Shown here piece after piece: positions 34,290-44,274 of a DNA stretch of 64,000 nt. Within the stretch, counting starts at the first letter, position 1, and every line of letters begins with the position of its first letter. The stretch is taken from the NCBI GenBank assembly GCA_019414345.1, contig DXMF01000041.1, positions 1 to 64,000 of the forward strand. Reading direction: 5' to 3'. This DNA is from Collinsella sp. (GTDB lineage: Bacteria; Actinomycetota; Coriobacteriia; Coriobacteriales; Coriobacteriaceae). The notes beneath the pieces are model-generated. The model saw nothing but the letters and a program-made list of their open reading frames with translations, made no database searches and was not told where the DNA came from. The translations under genes were made by a program, and so were the position numbers.

Positions 34290-35293
34290 TGCTGGCCTCC
34301 CACGAGCTTGCGCGTATTTTTTTCGCGGGCGAGTCGGATGAGGCTCGCATCGTTGCCGCCGATGCATTTGATGATTGCGCTTGCCTGGGCGCCGCGTCGA
34401 TTGCCATCGGCGTATTCGATGGCGTGCATCGGGGGCATCACGAACTGATAGACGAGGTCGTTCGCGATGCGCATGCTCACGGCTGCAAGGCGCTCGTGGT
34501 CACCTTCGATCCCGACCCGGACGTGGTGGTGAGCTCTTCACCCGCTCAAAAACTGATGACGACGGCCGACCGTCTGCATGCCCTGGCTCTCACCGGGGTC
34601 GATGCGGTCGTGGCCGTTCCCTTTACGCCCGCGGTGGCGGCACTTGACCACGTAGGCTTTCTTAAGTTGCTTTCGCGCGTCGTCGATATCCGCTCGATTC
34701 GTGTGGGTAGCGACTTTAGGCTGGGTCGCGGCGGCGCATCGGGCGTTGCCGAGATGCAGGCATGGGGTGCCGAGCGCGGCGTTGACGTCTATGGCCACGA
34801 GCTACTGTGCGTCGATGGACAGACAATCTGCGCCACCCGGATTCGCCAGGAGCTGTGCCAGGGTCATGTTGAGCTTGCCGCCGAGCTGCTCGGCCGCCCG
34901 TACATGCTGCGCGGTATTGTTGCCGGCGGTCGTCACCAGGGCTCCGACATGGGTTTTCCCACGGCAAACATCCAGGTGCCCGAGGGCATTCAGGTACCTG
35001 CCGATGGTGTCTACGAGGGTCTTGTTCTGGTTGACGATACCGTGTGGCCTGCCGCCGTCAACGTGGGCCTGCCGCCGACGTATGCCGACGATTCCGCCTC
35101 GGCGCATCTCGAGGCCAACTTGATCGGGTATGCGGGCGACCTGTACGGCGCCTCGGTGTCGCTGGCGTTTACGCGTTGGCTGCGCCCGTCGCGCGTGTTC
35201 GATTCGCTGGACGAGCTTATCGCGACCGTCGAGGGTAACATTGACGATATTCGCCACAACTTGGGTGAGCAGGGGGTGAGCATACGTGATTAG
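34286..35293 (+). CDS. ribF: Bifunctional riboflavin kinase/FAD synthetase
   Basis: It converts riboflavin to FMN and then FAD. The N-terminal nucleotidyltransferase domain shows IAIGVFDGVHRGHHELID and VTFDPDPDVV; the kinase domain shows GRHQGSDMGFPTANIQVPEG and ADGVYEGLVLV. The 335-residue length is slightly above the usual 310 because of an N-terminal extension of about 25 residues; an internal start is possible. It overlaps truB by 4 bases and dnaG by 8. Confidence 0.92.
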   Translation: MMLASHELARIFFAGESDEARIVAADAFDDCACLGAASIAIGVFDGVHRGHHELIDEVVRDAHAHGCKALVVTFDPDPDVVVSSSPAQKLMTTADRLHALALTGVDAVVAVPFTPAVAALDHVGFLKLLSRVVDIRSIRVGSDFRLGRGGASGVAEMQAWGAERGVDVYGHELLCVDGQTICATRIRQELCQGHVELAAELLGRPYMLRGIVAGGRHQGSDMGFPTANIQVPEGIQVPADGVYEGLVLVDDTVWPAAVNVGLPPTYADDSASAHLEANLIGYAGDLYGASVSLAFTRWLRPSRVFDSLDELIATVEGNIDDIRHNLGEQGVSIRD

Positions 35294-37400
35294 CGATGAG
35301 GAAAAAGACCAGGTACGCGCTGCGTCCGATCTGGTTGCCATCGTGCAGGAAACGGTTGAGCTCAAGCCCCGCGGCCATGAGTTTTGGGGCTGCTGCCCCT
35401 TCCATGGCGAAAAGACCCCGTCGTTTCACATTATTCCCGCCACGCAGGTGTGGCACTGCTTTGGCTGTGGCGAAGGCGGCGACGTCTTCACCTACATCAT
35501 GAAGCGCGAGAACCTGAGCTTCCCTGAGTCGATTCGCTACCTGGCCGACCGTGCCGGCATTGAGCTGCACGATACCGGCGCCTATCGCGAGCGCGGCACC
35601 AAGCGTGCCCGCATCTACGACCTGTGCGCCGAGACCGCCCAGTTCTACCACACCATGCTCATGCGCGGTAAGGACAGCCGTCCGCGCGAGTATTTCGCCA
35701 GCCGCGGTATGGGCGGCGACGTCTGCCGCCGCTACTGCCTGGGTTTTGCGCCGGGTCGCAACGCGCTGGTGTCGCATCTGTCGCAGGCAGGCTTTACCCC
35801 GCAGGAAATGATCGATGCCAACGTGGCCGTGAGCCGTGGGCGCGGGCAGCTTGCCGACCGTTTTTACGACCGCGTGATGTTTCCCATTTTTGACGAACAG
35901 GGTCATAACATCGCCTTTGGCGGGCGCATTATGGGCGACGGACAGCCTAAGTACCTCAACACCGCCGAGACGAGCGTGTTCCATAAAAAGCGAAACCTCT
36001 ATGGCTTTAACTGGGCCAAGGAGTTTATCGTCGCGCAGGATACCGCCATCGTGGTGGAGGGATATACCGACTGTATCGCCTGCTGGGAGGCGGGGATCAA
36101 AAACGTCGTCGCCACGCTGGGTACGGCGCTGACGGAACATCATGTAAAGACGCTCACCCGTTTTGCCAAGCGCATTGTATATATGTTCGATGGCGACGCC
36201 GCCGGTCAAAAGGCCGCGCGCCGTGCGATTCAGTTTATCGAGCAGGATTCGATGGACCTGCGCTGCGTGGTGCTTCCCGACGGCAACGACCCCATGGAGT
36301 TCATCACCGCGCATGGTGGCGAGGCTCTGCAAGCGCGCATCGATGCCGCCGAGCCCCTCATGGACTTTGTGTATCGCTCGCTGCAGGAGTCGAGCGACAT
36401 TACCACGCCGGGCGGCCGTGCCAAGGCGCTCGAGGATGCGCTGACGCTCATCTATCCGCTGCGCGATAGCTACATGATCGATACGTACTTTATCCAGATT
36501 GCCGACCTGCTGGGGCTGGACTTGGAGACGGTGCGTTCGAGCTCGGGCCGTGTGTTTCGCGATGTTGCCAAGCGCGAGGACGCCGAGCGTCGTCGCGAGC
36601 AGAACTACGAGCGCCAGCGGGCGCAGGCCGAGCGTGCAGGCAGCGCGGTCGGTCGGGCGTCTGGTTCGCAAGGGACGTCTCGCGGTGCTTGGGCGTCGGG
36701 GGTGACGCCTCCGGTGTCCACACCGGTCGAGGAAGAACCGTACGACTATGTGCCGCTCGAGGCCTATGGGGCCGCGCCGGTCGAGGTCGTCGACGATGTG
36801 CCGCCGATCGATGTGCCGGTTGGCATGGATGGCGCGGCGCCGGTTGCCGATGCAACGGGCGCGTCTGCGGCTCCGACGATGCCGATCGTGCTGACCGACC
36901 TGGAGCGAAAGTCTTTGGCGGGGGAGCGCGAGCTGCTGACGATGCTCACGAGCTACCCCGACCTGTTCCGCACGTATGCCGACCGCATCTGCTCGATCGA
37001 GTGGGTGGATCCGCGCCACGAGTCCATCGCGTGGGCCGTGCTCGCGACGCCGCCGGGCACCGACCCCACGGCGTGCATGGATGCGGCGCGCGCGGTGTGT
37101 CCCGAGGCAGCGTCGCTTGTCAGCGCCGGGCGCATTTCGTCGACGAGCAAGCACCCCACCGAGACGAACATCGTGTTTATGCTTGATACCCTTGAGCTCT
37201 ACACCATCAAGCGCCGCATGCGCGCCGCACAGGCCAAGCTTCGCCAGGACCGGTCGCTCGACGATGAGGCACGCCGTGTGCTGACGATGCAGGCGATGCA
37301 AGATTCTCAGCGCCAGCGCGAGCTCCAAAAGTCGATCGGCGGCGTGGCAGACCCGTTCCGTTTGATCGGTTTGGAGACCGCGGACGCCGACCAGGCCTAG
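35286..37400 (+). CDS. dnaG: DNA primase
   Basis: It synthesises RNA primers at the replication fork. The zinc-binding domain has CCPFHGEKTPSF and WHCFGCGEGGDVFTYI (residues 38-65), followed by the polymerase core with GRIMGDGQPKYLNTAET and the TOPRIM motif IVVEGYTDCIACWEAG near 256. A Gly/Pro/Val-rich low-complexity linker (about 440-535) precedes a C-terminal helical domain that should bind DnaB. The 704-residue length is longer than usual because of that linker. GTG start 8 bases inside ribF. rpoD follows, as in the classical macromolecular synthesis operon. Confidence 0.95.
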   Translation: MISDEEKDQVRAASDLVAIVQETVELKPRGHEFWGCCPFHGEKTPSFHIIPATQVWHCFGCGEGGDVFTYIMKRENLSFPESIRYLADRAGIELHDTGAYRERGTKRARIYDLCAETAQFYHTMLMRGKDSRPREYFASRGMGGDVCRRYCLGFAPGRNALVSHLSQAGFTPQEMIDANVAVSRGRGQLADRFYDRVMFPIFDEQGHNIAFGGRIMGDGQPKYLNTAETSVFHKKRNLYGFNWAKEFIVAQDTAIVVEGYTDCIACWEAGIKNVVATLGTALTEHHVKTLTRFAKRIVYMFDGDAAGQKAARRAIQFIEQDSMDLRCVVLPDGNDPMEFITAHGGEALQARIDAAEPLMDFVYRSLQESSDITTPGGRAKALEDALTLIYPLRDSYMIDTYFIQIADLLGLDLETVRSSSGRVFRDVAKREDAERRREQNYERQRAQAERAGSAVGRASGSQGTSRGAWASGVTPPVSTPVEEEPYDYVPLEAYGAAPVEVVDDVPPIDVPVGMDGAAPVADATGASAAPTMPIVLTDLERKSLAGERELLTMLTSYPDLFRTYADRICSIEWVDPRHESIAWAVLATPPGTDPTACMDAARAVCPEAASLVSAGRISSTSKHPTETNIVFMLDTLELYTIKRRMRAAQAKLRQDRSLDDEARRVLTMQAMQDSQRQRELQKSIGGVADPFRLIGLETADADQA

Positions 37401-37510
37401 ATGTTGTGGTCAACCAGCGTATTCGCGCCTATATCCAGTCTGAATTTTGGGTATAGACGTCAATGTGTGTGCTAAAGTAAAGAGTCCTGTGGACTATGAA
37501 GGGAGAATCT

Positions 37511-38857
37511 GTGCCAAAAAAGAGTGAGAGCACGGGTACTGGGCTGGAATCCTACGTTGCAAAGCTCATGGGCAACGGCTCAAACAGGACTTCGGTAACC
37601 GAGGACGAGATTCAGGTCGCCCTGAAGGATATCGATGTGTCTGACGAGCAGCTCAACGCGGTGTATTCCGCGCTGCGCAACAGCGGCATCCAGATTATCT
37701 CCGCGAGCGGAAACGACGACGCCCCCATAGACGTCGACGATGACGATAACGATAGCGATACCGACGATTTCGATGACGACGAGCACGATTCCGGCTCGCT
37801 CGACGATCACGAGCTTAAGATGGCCCGTCAGGCCGACGCTGAGATGGGTTCTTCCAAGAGCAAGAAGAAGCGCACCGTGCGCACGTCCCGTACGCGTTCG
37901 CGCGTGCGTGGCATCGATGCCTCCACGGTGATGCTGACCGGCGACCCGGTTCGTATGTACCTTAAGGAGATCGGTAAAGTCGACCTGCTGACCGCCTCCG
38001 AAGAGGTCGATCTGGCTATGAAGATCGAGGCCGGTCTCGATGCCACCGAGAAGCTCGAGGCCGCCGATGCGAGCGAGATCGAGCTCACCCGCGCCGAGAT
38101 GCGTCGCCTGACCCGTATCGAGAACGTCGGTCTCGAGGCCAAGCAGGCGCTCATCAGCGCCAACCTGCGCCTGGTCGTCTCCATCGCCAAGCGCTATGTC
38201 GGTCGCGGCATGCTGTTCCTGGACCTGATCCAGGAGGGCAACCTCGGTCTGATTCGCGCCGTCGAGAAGTTCGACTACCAGAAGGGCTTTAAGTTCTCCA
38301 CGTACGCCACATGGTGGATCCGTCAGGCCATCACGCGTGCTATCGCCGACCAGGCCCGTACCATCCGTATTCCCGTGCACATGGTCGAGACCATCAACAA
38401 GCTCGTCCGCGTGCAGCGCCAGCTTCTCCAGGACCTGGGTCGCGACCCGACCCCCGAGGAGATCGGTGCCGAGATGGACATGAGCGCCGACCGCGTCCGC
38501 GAGATTCAGAAGATTTCGCAGGAGCCCGTGTCGCTCGAGACCCCCATCGGCGAGGAAGAGGATTCCCAGCTGGGCGACTTCATCGAGGACTCCCAGGCTA
38601 TCGTTCCGCCCGATGCCGCCAGCTTCTCCATGCTGCAGGAGCAGCTCACCCAGGTGCTCGACTCGCTTGCCGATCGTGAGCGCAAGGTTATCGAGCTGCG
38701 CTTTGGCCTTGTCGACGGACATCCCCGTACGCTCGAGGAAGTCGGCCGCGAGTTTGGCGTCACGCGCGAGCGTATCCGCCAGATCGAGTCCAAGACCCTG
38801 GCCAAGCTCCGCCACCCCAGCCGCAGTAGCAAGCTGAAGGACTATATTGAGTCTTAA
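37511..38857 (+). CDS. rpoD: Primary sigma factor RpoD
   Basis: Housekeeping sigma-70. AAGGGAG at 37499 supports GTG 37511; an in-frame ATG at 37496 overlaps that site. After an N-terminal region 1.1-like part and a strongly acidic stretch near 75-100, it shows region 1.2 ([20 protein letters not shown]), region 2 ([36 protein letters not shown]), region 3 and region 4 ([20 protein letters not shown]). Region 2.4 and 4.2 are fully conserved, which fits recognition of the TTGnnn/TATAAT promoters seen here. Confidence 0.96.
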   Translation: MPKKSESTGTGLESYVAKLMGNGSNRTSVTEDEIQVALKDIDVSDEQLNAVYSALRNSGIQIISASGNDDAPIDVDDDDNDSDTDDFDDDEHDSGSLDDHELKMARQADAEMGSSKSKKKRTVRTSRTRSRVRGIDASTVMLTGDPVRMYLKEIGKVDLLTASEEVDLAMKIEAGLDATEKLEAADASEIELTRAEMRRLTRIENVGLEAKQALISANLRLVVSIAKRYVGRGMLFLDLIQEGNLGLIRAVEKFDYQKGFKFSTYATWWIRQAITRAIADQARTIRIPVHMVETINKLVRVQRQLLQDLGRDPTPEEIGAEMDMSADRVREIQKISQEPVSLETPIGEEEDSQLGDFIEDSQAIVPPDAASFSMLQEQLTQVLDSLADRERKVIELRFGLVDGHPRTLEEVGREFGVTRERIRQIESKTLAKLRHPSRSSKLKDYIES

Positions 38858-38871
38858 CCTCGCAAGCAAGA

Positions 38872-38906
38872 AGCGCCCTCAAGCACATCCGCTTGGGGGC
38901 GCTTTC
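38872..38906 (+). terminator. Intrinsic terminator of rpoD
   Basis: AGCGCCCTCAAGC (38872-38884) pairs with GCTTGGGGGCGCT (38891-38903), then TTTC. Confidence 0.85.
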
Positions 38907-38909
38907 ATG

Positions 38910-38937
38910 TAGTCATTGGGGACGTCCCCAATGACTA
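38910..38937. repeat. 28-bp perfect palindrome
   Basis: Positions 38910-38923 and 38924-38937 are exact reverse complements with no loop, centred on GGGGACGTCCCC. It lies just after the rpoD terminator and 27 bp before the tRNA promoter. No function is evident. Confidence 0.85.
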
Positions 38938-38963
38938 GGTCGGAAAAATTCTCAAAAAAGTTC

Positions 38964-38991
38964 TTGCCCTAAGCTGATTCGTCCGTATAAT
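38964..38991 (+). promoter_or_regulatory. Promoter of the tRNA-Asn pair
   Basis: TTGCCC (38964-38969), 16-bp spacer, TATAAT (38986-38991), 30 bp before the first tRNA. Confidence 0.85.
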
Positions 38992-39021
38992 AAACTTCGT
39001 TGCTTGAGAGCACGCACCTAT

Positions 39022-39096
39022 TCCTCGGTAGCTCAATGGTAGAGCACGCGGCTGTTAACCGCGCTGTTGTAGGTTCGAGTCCTACCCGGGGAGCCA
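39022..39096 (+). tRNA. tRNA-Asn(GTT), copy 1
   Basis: A 75-nt cloverleaf with acceptor stem TCCTCGG/CCGGGGA (one G-U pair), D-arm GCTCAATGGTAGAGC, anticodon loop CTGTTAA with anticodon GTT, T-arm GTAGGTTCGAGTCCTAC, discriminator G and encoded CCA. Confidence 0.97.
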
Positions 39097-39130
39097 GAAT
39101 TTCTCAGCCCATTCTGCTGGGCTTTTAAAT

Positions 39131-39205
39131 TCCTCGGTAGCTCAATGGTAGAGCACGCGGCTGTTAACCGCGCTGTTGTAGGTTCGAGTCCTACCCGGGG
39201 AGCCA
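39131..39205 (+). tRNA. tRNA-Asn(GTT), copy 2
   Basis: Identical to copy 1 over all 75 nt, 34 nt downstream, so a tandem duplication read from the same promoter. Confidence 0.97.
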
Positions 39206-39211
39206 GGTTGT

Positions 39212-39241
39212 AAAACCCGTCGCTTATGCGGCGGGTTTTTT
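39212..39241 (+). terminator. Terminator of the tRNA operon
   Basis: AAAACCCGTCGC (39212-39223), TTAT loop, GCGGCGGGTTTT, ending in a T-run. The stem has one mismatch. The following 39242-39399 shows no gene. Confidence 0.9.
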
Positions 39242-39399
39242 CATGCCGCGATCGCCTGGCGCGAACGTTGCCATATCAACATTTCGTGTCGAGGATGTAA
39301 TCCCGCGACCCACCACCTCAACATGGCGCGCTCGTTGTAGAATAATGCAATGATTGCTCCCACGAGATGGTGCCGTGAGCACCAGATAAGGAGATTCTT

Positions 39400-39756
39400 G
39401 TGTCTGAGACCATTAACGGCAGCTTGAGCGTCTCGAACGACGTTATTGCCGATATTGCCGGTTATGCCGCGATGACGTGCTATGGCGTCGTCGGTATGGC
39501 CGAACAGCTCCAGGGCGCCGAGAGCGTGCGCCTGCTTGCCGGTCAGCGCCTCCGCAAGGGCGTGCTTGTCTCCGCCGACGAGAACGGCCTTACGGTCGAT
39601 CTTCACGTCGTGCTCGAGAACGGCGTCAACATGAAGTCCGTCTGCCACAATCTTTCGAGCTCCGTTGCCTTCACCCTGCAGGAAATCGCCCAGATCGATC
39701 CCGCCAGCCTTAAGATCGGCATCCACATCGACGCGCTCAAGAGCCGTCTGAACTAG
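39400..39756 (+). CDS. Asp23/Gls24 family envelope stress protein
   Basis: A 118-residue protein beginning with GTG after AAGGAG. It shows ISNDVIADIAGYAAMTCYGV-like and GLTVDLHVVLENGVNMKSVC segments of the Asp23 (YloU) family, small cytosolic proteins at the membrane linked to cell-wall stress. It sits 27 bp before the DAK2 gene, the same yloU-yloV order as in Bacillota, which supports the call. Confidence 0.88.
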   Translation: MSETINGSLSVSNDVIADIAGYAAMTCYGVVGMAEQLQGAESVRLLAGQRLRKGVLVSADENGLTVDLHVVLENGVNMKSVCHNLSSSVAFTLQEIAQIDPASLKIGIHIDALKSRLN

Positions 39757-39783
39757 CATCCGAAAACGGAGATTCAAATACCC

Positions 39784-41445
39784 ATGATTGCAAAGACCAT
39801 TCGCACCTGTTTTCCGATCGCTGCGGCTGCCGTTTCCGACAAGGCCGAGGAGATCAACAAGCTCAACGTCTTCCCCGTACCCGACGGCGACACCGGCACC
39901 AACATGTCGCTCACGCTCGCCTCGGTGACCAAGGAGCTTTCCGCCCTTCCCGCCGATGCCGATATGGAGGCCATTGCCGGCGCCATTACCCACGGCTCCC
40001 TGATGGGTGCCCGCGGCAACTCCGGCGTCATCACCTCGCAGATCCTGCGTGGCGTGGCCGAGGGTCTCGTCTCTGTCGACGAGCCCATTACGTCCGCCAA
40101 CATCGCCTTCGCTTTCCGTCGCGCCGTCAAGGTCGCCTTCCAGGCCGTTCGCAAGCCCATCGAGGGCACGATCCTCACGGTGCTTCGCGATGTCTCGACC
40201 AAGGCCGATGAGTGCGAAAAGAAGAAGTTCTCGGCCGAGGACGCGCTCGACGCCATCGTCGTCGAGGCCTACCAGTCCGTCGCCCGCACGCCCGACCTGC
40301 TGCCCGTTCTGAAGGAGAACGGCGTGGTCGACTCCGGCGCCTTTGGCTTTGCCATCTTCCTGGAGAACTTTGTCGCCGCTGCGCTTGGCCGCAGCACCGT
40401 TGTCGAGGATTTCTCCGCCACGTTTGATTCCGCTGGCTCTGCCCGCGACGCGGCCCTCGGTCGCGTTGAGATTGAGGCCAACGACGATTGGGAGGGCTCG
40501 GAGTTCCGCTACTGCAACGAGTTCCTCTTTAAGGCCGACGCCCCGTTTGACGAGGACGAGTGCCTTAAGTTCCTGGGCTCCATGGGCGACTGCGAGCTGC
40601 TCGTGGGTGCCTACCCCGATTACAAGATCCATGTGCACTCCAACACGCCTAACCTGGTGCTCGAGCACATGCTGCAGCTTGGTCAGATCTACGAGGTCTT
40701 TATCCACAACATGGAGATGGAGGCCCACGACCGTACCGCCAAGATTCATGAGGACCAGGAAAAGGCCGCCGAGCCCGCCAAGGCGTTGGGCTTTGTCGCC
40801 GTTGCCGCCGGTTCGGGCGAGGCCGACATCCTCAAGTCCCTCGGCGTTGACGTGATCGTCTCGGGTGGCCAGACCATGAACCCCTCGACCGCCGACCTGC
40901 TGGGCGCGGTGGACCAGGTCAACGCGACCTCGGTCATTATCCTGCCCAATAACGGCAACATCCGCATGGCTGCCGAGGCCGCAGCCTCTGCCTGCACCGA
41001 CAAGAAGGTCGCCGTCGTTCCCACCAAGACCGTCCCGCAGGCGTTCTCCGCGCTGTTCGCCGTCCTGCCCGATTCCGAGCTCGAGGACGCCGTTGCCGCC
41101 ATGGTCGACGCCATCAGCGAGGTTCGCGATGGCGAGGTCACCCGTGCCGTGCGCGATTCCAGCGCCTCTGACGGTTCTCCGATTCACTCCGGTGACGTCA
41201 TGGGTATCATTGCCGGCTCCATCGACGTGGTCGGCTCCGATGTGAAGCAGGTCACGCTCGACTGCATCAACCGTATGCAGGAGGAAGAGGAGGGCGACGC
41301 GCTGACGATTCTGGCCGGCGAGGAGCTGTCCGATGAGGCCTTTCAGGAGATCGTCGACGCCATCGAGGAGGCTCAGCCCGATCTGGAGGTCGACGCCCAT
41401 CGTGGCGAGCAGCCGCTCTATCCCGTGATCTTCTCGATCGAGTAG
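39784..41445 (+). CDS. DAK2-domain kinase, fatty-acid kinase (FakA/YloV) type
   Basis: The N-terminal DAK2 ATP-binding domain shows LNVFPVPDGDTGTNMSLTLA (Mg-ATP aspartates near residue 36) and GARGNSGVITSQILRG; the C-terminal half is the FakA-type domain with ELLVGAYPDYKIHVHSN and DVIVSGGQTMNPSTADLL. FakA phosphorylates fatty acids bound to FakB, making acyl-phosphate for PlsX/PlsY. plsX and acpP are present in this window at 46217 and 47351, consistent with that role. No FakB is seen here. 553 residues is normal. Confidence 0.88.
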   Translation: MIAKTIRTCFPIAAAAVSDKAEEINKLNVFPVPDGDTGTNMSLTLASVTKELSALPADADMEAIAGAITHGSLMGARGNSGVITSQILRGVAEGLVSVDEPITSANIAFAFRRAVKVAFQAVRKPIEGTILTVLRDVSTKADECEKKKFSAEDALDAIVVEAYQSVARTPDLLPVLKENGVVDSGAFGFAIFLENFVAAALGRSTVVEDFSATFDSAGSARDAALGRVEIEANDDWEGSEFRYCNEFLFKADAPFDEDECLKFLGSMGDCELLVGAYPDYKIHVHSNTPNLVLEHMLQLGQIYEVFIHNMEMEAHDRTAKIHEDQEKAAEPAKALGFVAVAAGSGEADILKSLGVDVIVSGGQTMNPSTADLLGAVDQVNATSVIILPNNGNIRMAAEAAASACTDKKVAVVPTKTVPQAFSALFAVLPDSELEDAVAAMVDAISEVRDGEVTRAVRDSSASDGSPIHSGDVMGIIAGSIDVVGSDVKQVTLDCINRMQEEEEGDALTILAGEELSDEAFQEIVDAIEEAQPDLEVDAHRGEQPLYPVIFSIE

Positions 41446-41455
41446 GCATCTGCCC

Positions 41456-43633
41456 ATGTCCGAGCTGTGCTCCGTGCCGCGCGTCTCGGAGCGCTTTGCC
41501 CAGAGCAATGCGCTCGACGAGGATATTGCGCGACTCAAATATGTTTCGGGTAAGCGTGAGGAGGCCCTTCGCCGTTTGGGAATTCAGACGGTGGGGGACC
41601 TCCTTCTCCATATCCCTCATCGATACCTGGACTTTACGCGCTCCTGGTCCATCGAGATGGCGCCCATCGGTACCGTGTGCACGATCGTCGCCACGGTTGA
41701 CCGTATCGTCCAAAAGCAGCCTCGCCCGCGTATGCAGGTGACCGAGGTCTCGCTGGTGGACGAGACGGGCGTGCTGCAAGTCGCCTTTTTCCGTCAGCCC
41801 TGGATTGCCCAGCAGTTTAAGCAGGGAGACCGTCTGGCTGTGATGGGTAAGGTCGAGTTTGCCTACGGCTTTAAGCAGATGGCCTCGCCGCATTTCGAAA
41901 AGCTCGAGGACGGACGTGCCGCGGGCACCATTCTGCCGGTCCATTACGTGAGTGATGGCGTGAGTCAGGCGTGGATGCGCCGCATCGTAAGCGGCGCGCT
42001 TGAGGTTGTCGGCAATCCCTTCGACCCGATTCCCGCACGCTTACGCGTCAAGCGCCGCCTGATGAGCAATGCCCGTGCGCTGCGCTCGATTCACTTTCCC
42101 TCGAGTATGGCCGAGCGCGACATCGCGCGGCGGCGTCTTGCCTACGAGGAATGTCTCTGCCTTCAGCTGGCGCTGCGCCTGCGCAACGACGGCGGCTTGG
42201 TCGAAGTCGCTCCCTACGCCCACGCCGCGGGTGAGCACCTGGCGGCGCTCAGGGAAGCCCTGCCGTTTTCGCTGAGTGACGAGCAGGAGGCCGCGTTCCG
42301 AGACATCCTGCACGATATGTGCGATGGCGGGCGCGTGATGAACCACCTGCTACTGGGCGACGTCGGTACCGGCAAGACGGCCGTCGCCGCCTGCGCGCTG
42401 GCTGTCGCGGCCGATTCGGGCACTCAGTCCTGCGTTATGGCGCCTACGGGCGTGCTGGCGCGCCAATATGCCGATAAGACTGGCCCCTTGCTCTCCCAGG
42501 CTGGCATGTCTTGGGCACTCCTGACGGGTGCCACGCCGGCGGCCGAGCGCGAGCAGATCCATGCGCAGCTGGAATCGGGCGAGCTCGACGTCCTCTTTGG
42601 AACCCACGCGGTCCTTTCGGACAACGTGGCGTTTAAGCATCTGTCGCTTGTCGTCATCGACGAGCAGCACCGCTTTGGTGTGGGCCAGCGCAATGCTCTG
42701 CGTGCCAAGGGCCCGGGTGCCGACCTTCTCGTTATGACGGCCACGCCGATCCCGCGCACGTTGGCGCTCTCGGTCTACGGCGACCTGGACACGAGCATCA
42801 TCCGCCGTCGACCTGTTCCGGGGGCGGGCGTTACGACGCGCGTGCTCACCGAGTCGAGCCGCGATTTGGCCTACGGTGCCATCCGTGAGGCGTATGAAAA
42901 GGGTCAGCAGGCTTACGTGATCTGCCCGCTTGTGGAGCCGAGTGACTCGGCCGATGAGCTGGAAGACGTACCCGGTATCGCCCGCGACGACGAGGGCCGC
43001 GTGACCGTGCCTGTACCGCTGCACGATACGGCAACCGAGCTCGAACGACTGCGTCTGGCCCTGCCGGGACTTACCATTGAGCGCCTTCATGGCCGCATGC
43101 CGGCGGGGGAGAAGGACCGCGTGATCGATGCCTTCAAGCGCGGTGAGATCGACGTGCTCGTCTCGACCACGGTGGTCGAGGTAGGCGTCGACGTGCCCAA
43201 CGCCACCGTCATGGTCATCGAGAACGGTGAGCGCTTTGGCTTGGCGGCCCTGCACCAGCTGCGCGGCCGCGTGGGCCGCGGCAGCGTGTCGGGCACTTGC
43301 CTGGTCATGACGCACTCCAAGGGCAACGGTGGCGCGTCGGCGGCACAAGACCGTCTCCAGTCGCTCGAAAAGACCTCTGACGGCTTTGCGCTCGCCCAGA
43401 TGGACCTGCGCCTGCGCCACGAGGGCGAGATTCTGGGCTACCGCCAGCATGGCGGCGTGACCCTGCGCTTTGTGGACCTGGACGCCGACGAGGATCTTAT
43501 CGAATGGGCCCATTTGGACGCGGTCGAGCTCTTGCGGTATGCTTGCAACCTTGACTCCGTGGCGACGCGCCCCTTGCGCGACGCGGTCGCCATGCGTTAT
43601 CGACATATCTTTAAGGAGGTCAGCGGAGGATGA
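41456..43633 (+). CDS. recG: ATP-dependent DNA helicase RecG
   Basis: It remodels stalled forks and Holliday junctions. The N-terminal wedge domain is followed by Walker A LLGDVGTGKTAVAACALAVA near residue 300, DEXH-type VVIDEQHRFGVGQR near 400, TATPIPRTLALSVYGDLD and a C-terminal helicase half with RLHGRMPAGEKDRVIDAFK and LHQLRGRVGRGSVSG. 725 residues, normal. Its stop overlaps rsmD by 4 bases. Confidence 0.95.
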   Translation: MSELCSVPRVSERFAQSNALDEDIARLKYVSGKREEALRRLGIQTVGDLLLHIPHRYLDFTRSWSIEMAPIGTVCTIVATVDRIVQKQPRPRMQVTEVSLVDETGVLQVAFFRQPWIAQQFKQGDRLAVMGKVEFAYGFKQMASPHFEKLEDGRAAGTILPVHYVSDGVSQAWMRRIVSGALEVVGNPFDPIPARLRVKRRLMSNARALRSIHFPSSMAERDIARRRLAYEECLCLQLALRLRNDGGLVEVAPYAHAAGEHLAALREALPFSLSDEQEAAFRDILHDMCDGGRVMNHLLLGDVGTGKTAVAACALAVAADSGTQSCVMAPTGVLARQYADKTGPLLSQAGMSWALLTGATPAAEREQIHAQLESGELDVLFGTHAVLSDNVAFKHLSLVVIDEQHRFGVGQRNALRAKGPGADLLVMTATPIPRTLALSVYGDLDTSIIRRRPVPGAGVTTRVLTESSRDLAYGAIREAYEKGQQAYVICPLVEPSDSADELEDVPGIARDDEGRVTVPVPLHDTATELERLRLALPGLTIERLHGRMPAGEKDRVIDAFKRGEIDVLVSTTVVEVGVDVPNATVMVIENGERFGLAALHQLRGRVGRGSVSGTCLVMTHSKGNGGASAAQDRLQSLEKTSDGFALAQMDLRLRHEGEILGYRQHGGVTLRFVDLDADEDLIEWAHLDAVELLRYACNLDSVATRPLRDAVAMRYRHIFKEVSGG

Positions 43634-44274
43634 GAATCATCGGCGGTGAATGGCGCGGCCGCAAGATCGAAGAGCCGCGTGGGCGCGATGTCACCCGTCC
43701 CACGACCGATCGCGTGCGCGAGGCATGCGCGTCCATGGTCATGTCGGCGTTCGACTTCGATCTGGACGAGGTCCGCGTGCTGGACGCCTTTGGCGGCTCC
43801 GGCGCCCTGGGAATCGAGATGCTCTCGCGTGGCGCCCGCTCGCTCACCACGTTCGAGATCGATCGCAATGCCGCCCGTCTGATCACCAAGAATATCGAGT
43901 CGCTGTGCCGCGACCGCTCGCGTTGGCGTGTCGTTACCGGCGATGTGTTGGCGAGCGCCTCGCGCGGCCGTGTGCCGGGTGGTCCCTTTGACCTGATCTT
44001 GCTCGACCCGCCCTATGCCTTTGGCGCCGAGCCGGTCGAGGAGCTGCTGCAAAATCTTTCCCAGCAGGGACTGCTGGCGCCCGGGGCCTTTGCCCTTTTT
44101 GAACATGCCGCAGCCGATGCAGGTGCTCATCCGGCTTGTTTCAAGACCGTGCGAGAGAAGCGCTACGGCATTACCTCGGTTGACTTGCTGCGCTGGGTGG
44201 CCGAGGACGAGAACGACCATGCTGACGAGAACGAAAATGACGAGGATGTGCCTTCGGAGGACACCCATGAATGA
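43630..44274 (+). CDS. rsmD: 16S rRNA guanine-966 N2-methyltransferase
   Basis: Rossmann-fold methylase with the SAM loop LDAFGGSGALGIEMLSRGAR near residue 52 and the catalytic DPPY motif LLDPPYAFGAEPV near 125. MRIIGGEWRGRKIEEPRGRD is the typical N-terminus. An acidic tail (residues 193-214, mostly D, E and N) is extra. AAGGAGG precedes the start; the gene overlaps recG by 4 bases and coaD by 8. Confidence 0.92.
   Translation: MRIIGGEWRGRKIEEPRGRDVTRPTTDRVREACASMVMSAFDFDLDEVRVLDAFGGSGALGIEMLSRGARSLTTFEIDRNAARLITKNIESLCRDRSRWRVVTGDVLASASRGRVPGGPFDLILLDPPYAFGAEPVEELLQNLSQQGLLAPGAFALFEHAAADAGAHPACFKTVREKRYGITSVDLLRWVAEDENDHADENENDEDVPSEDTHE

Noticed and set aside
35217..37328. Long minus-strand open frame opposite dnaG
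   Set aside because: Arginine/histidine-rich with no domain; a shadow of dnaG.
44015..44266. N-terminal extension of coaD inside rsmD
   Set aside because: The extension is rsmD in another frame; GGAGG at 44256 and the family N-terminus fix the start at 44267.
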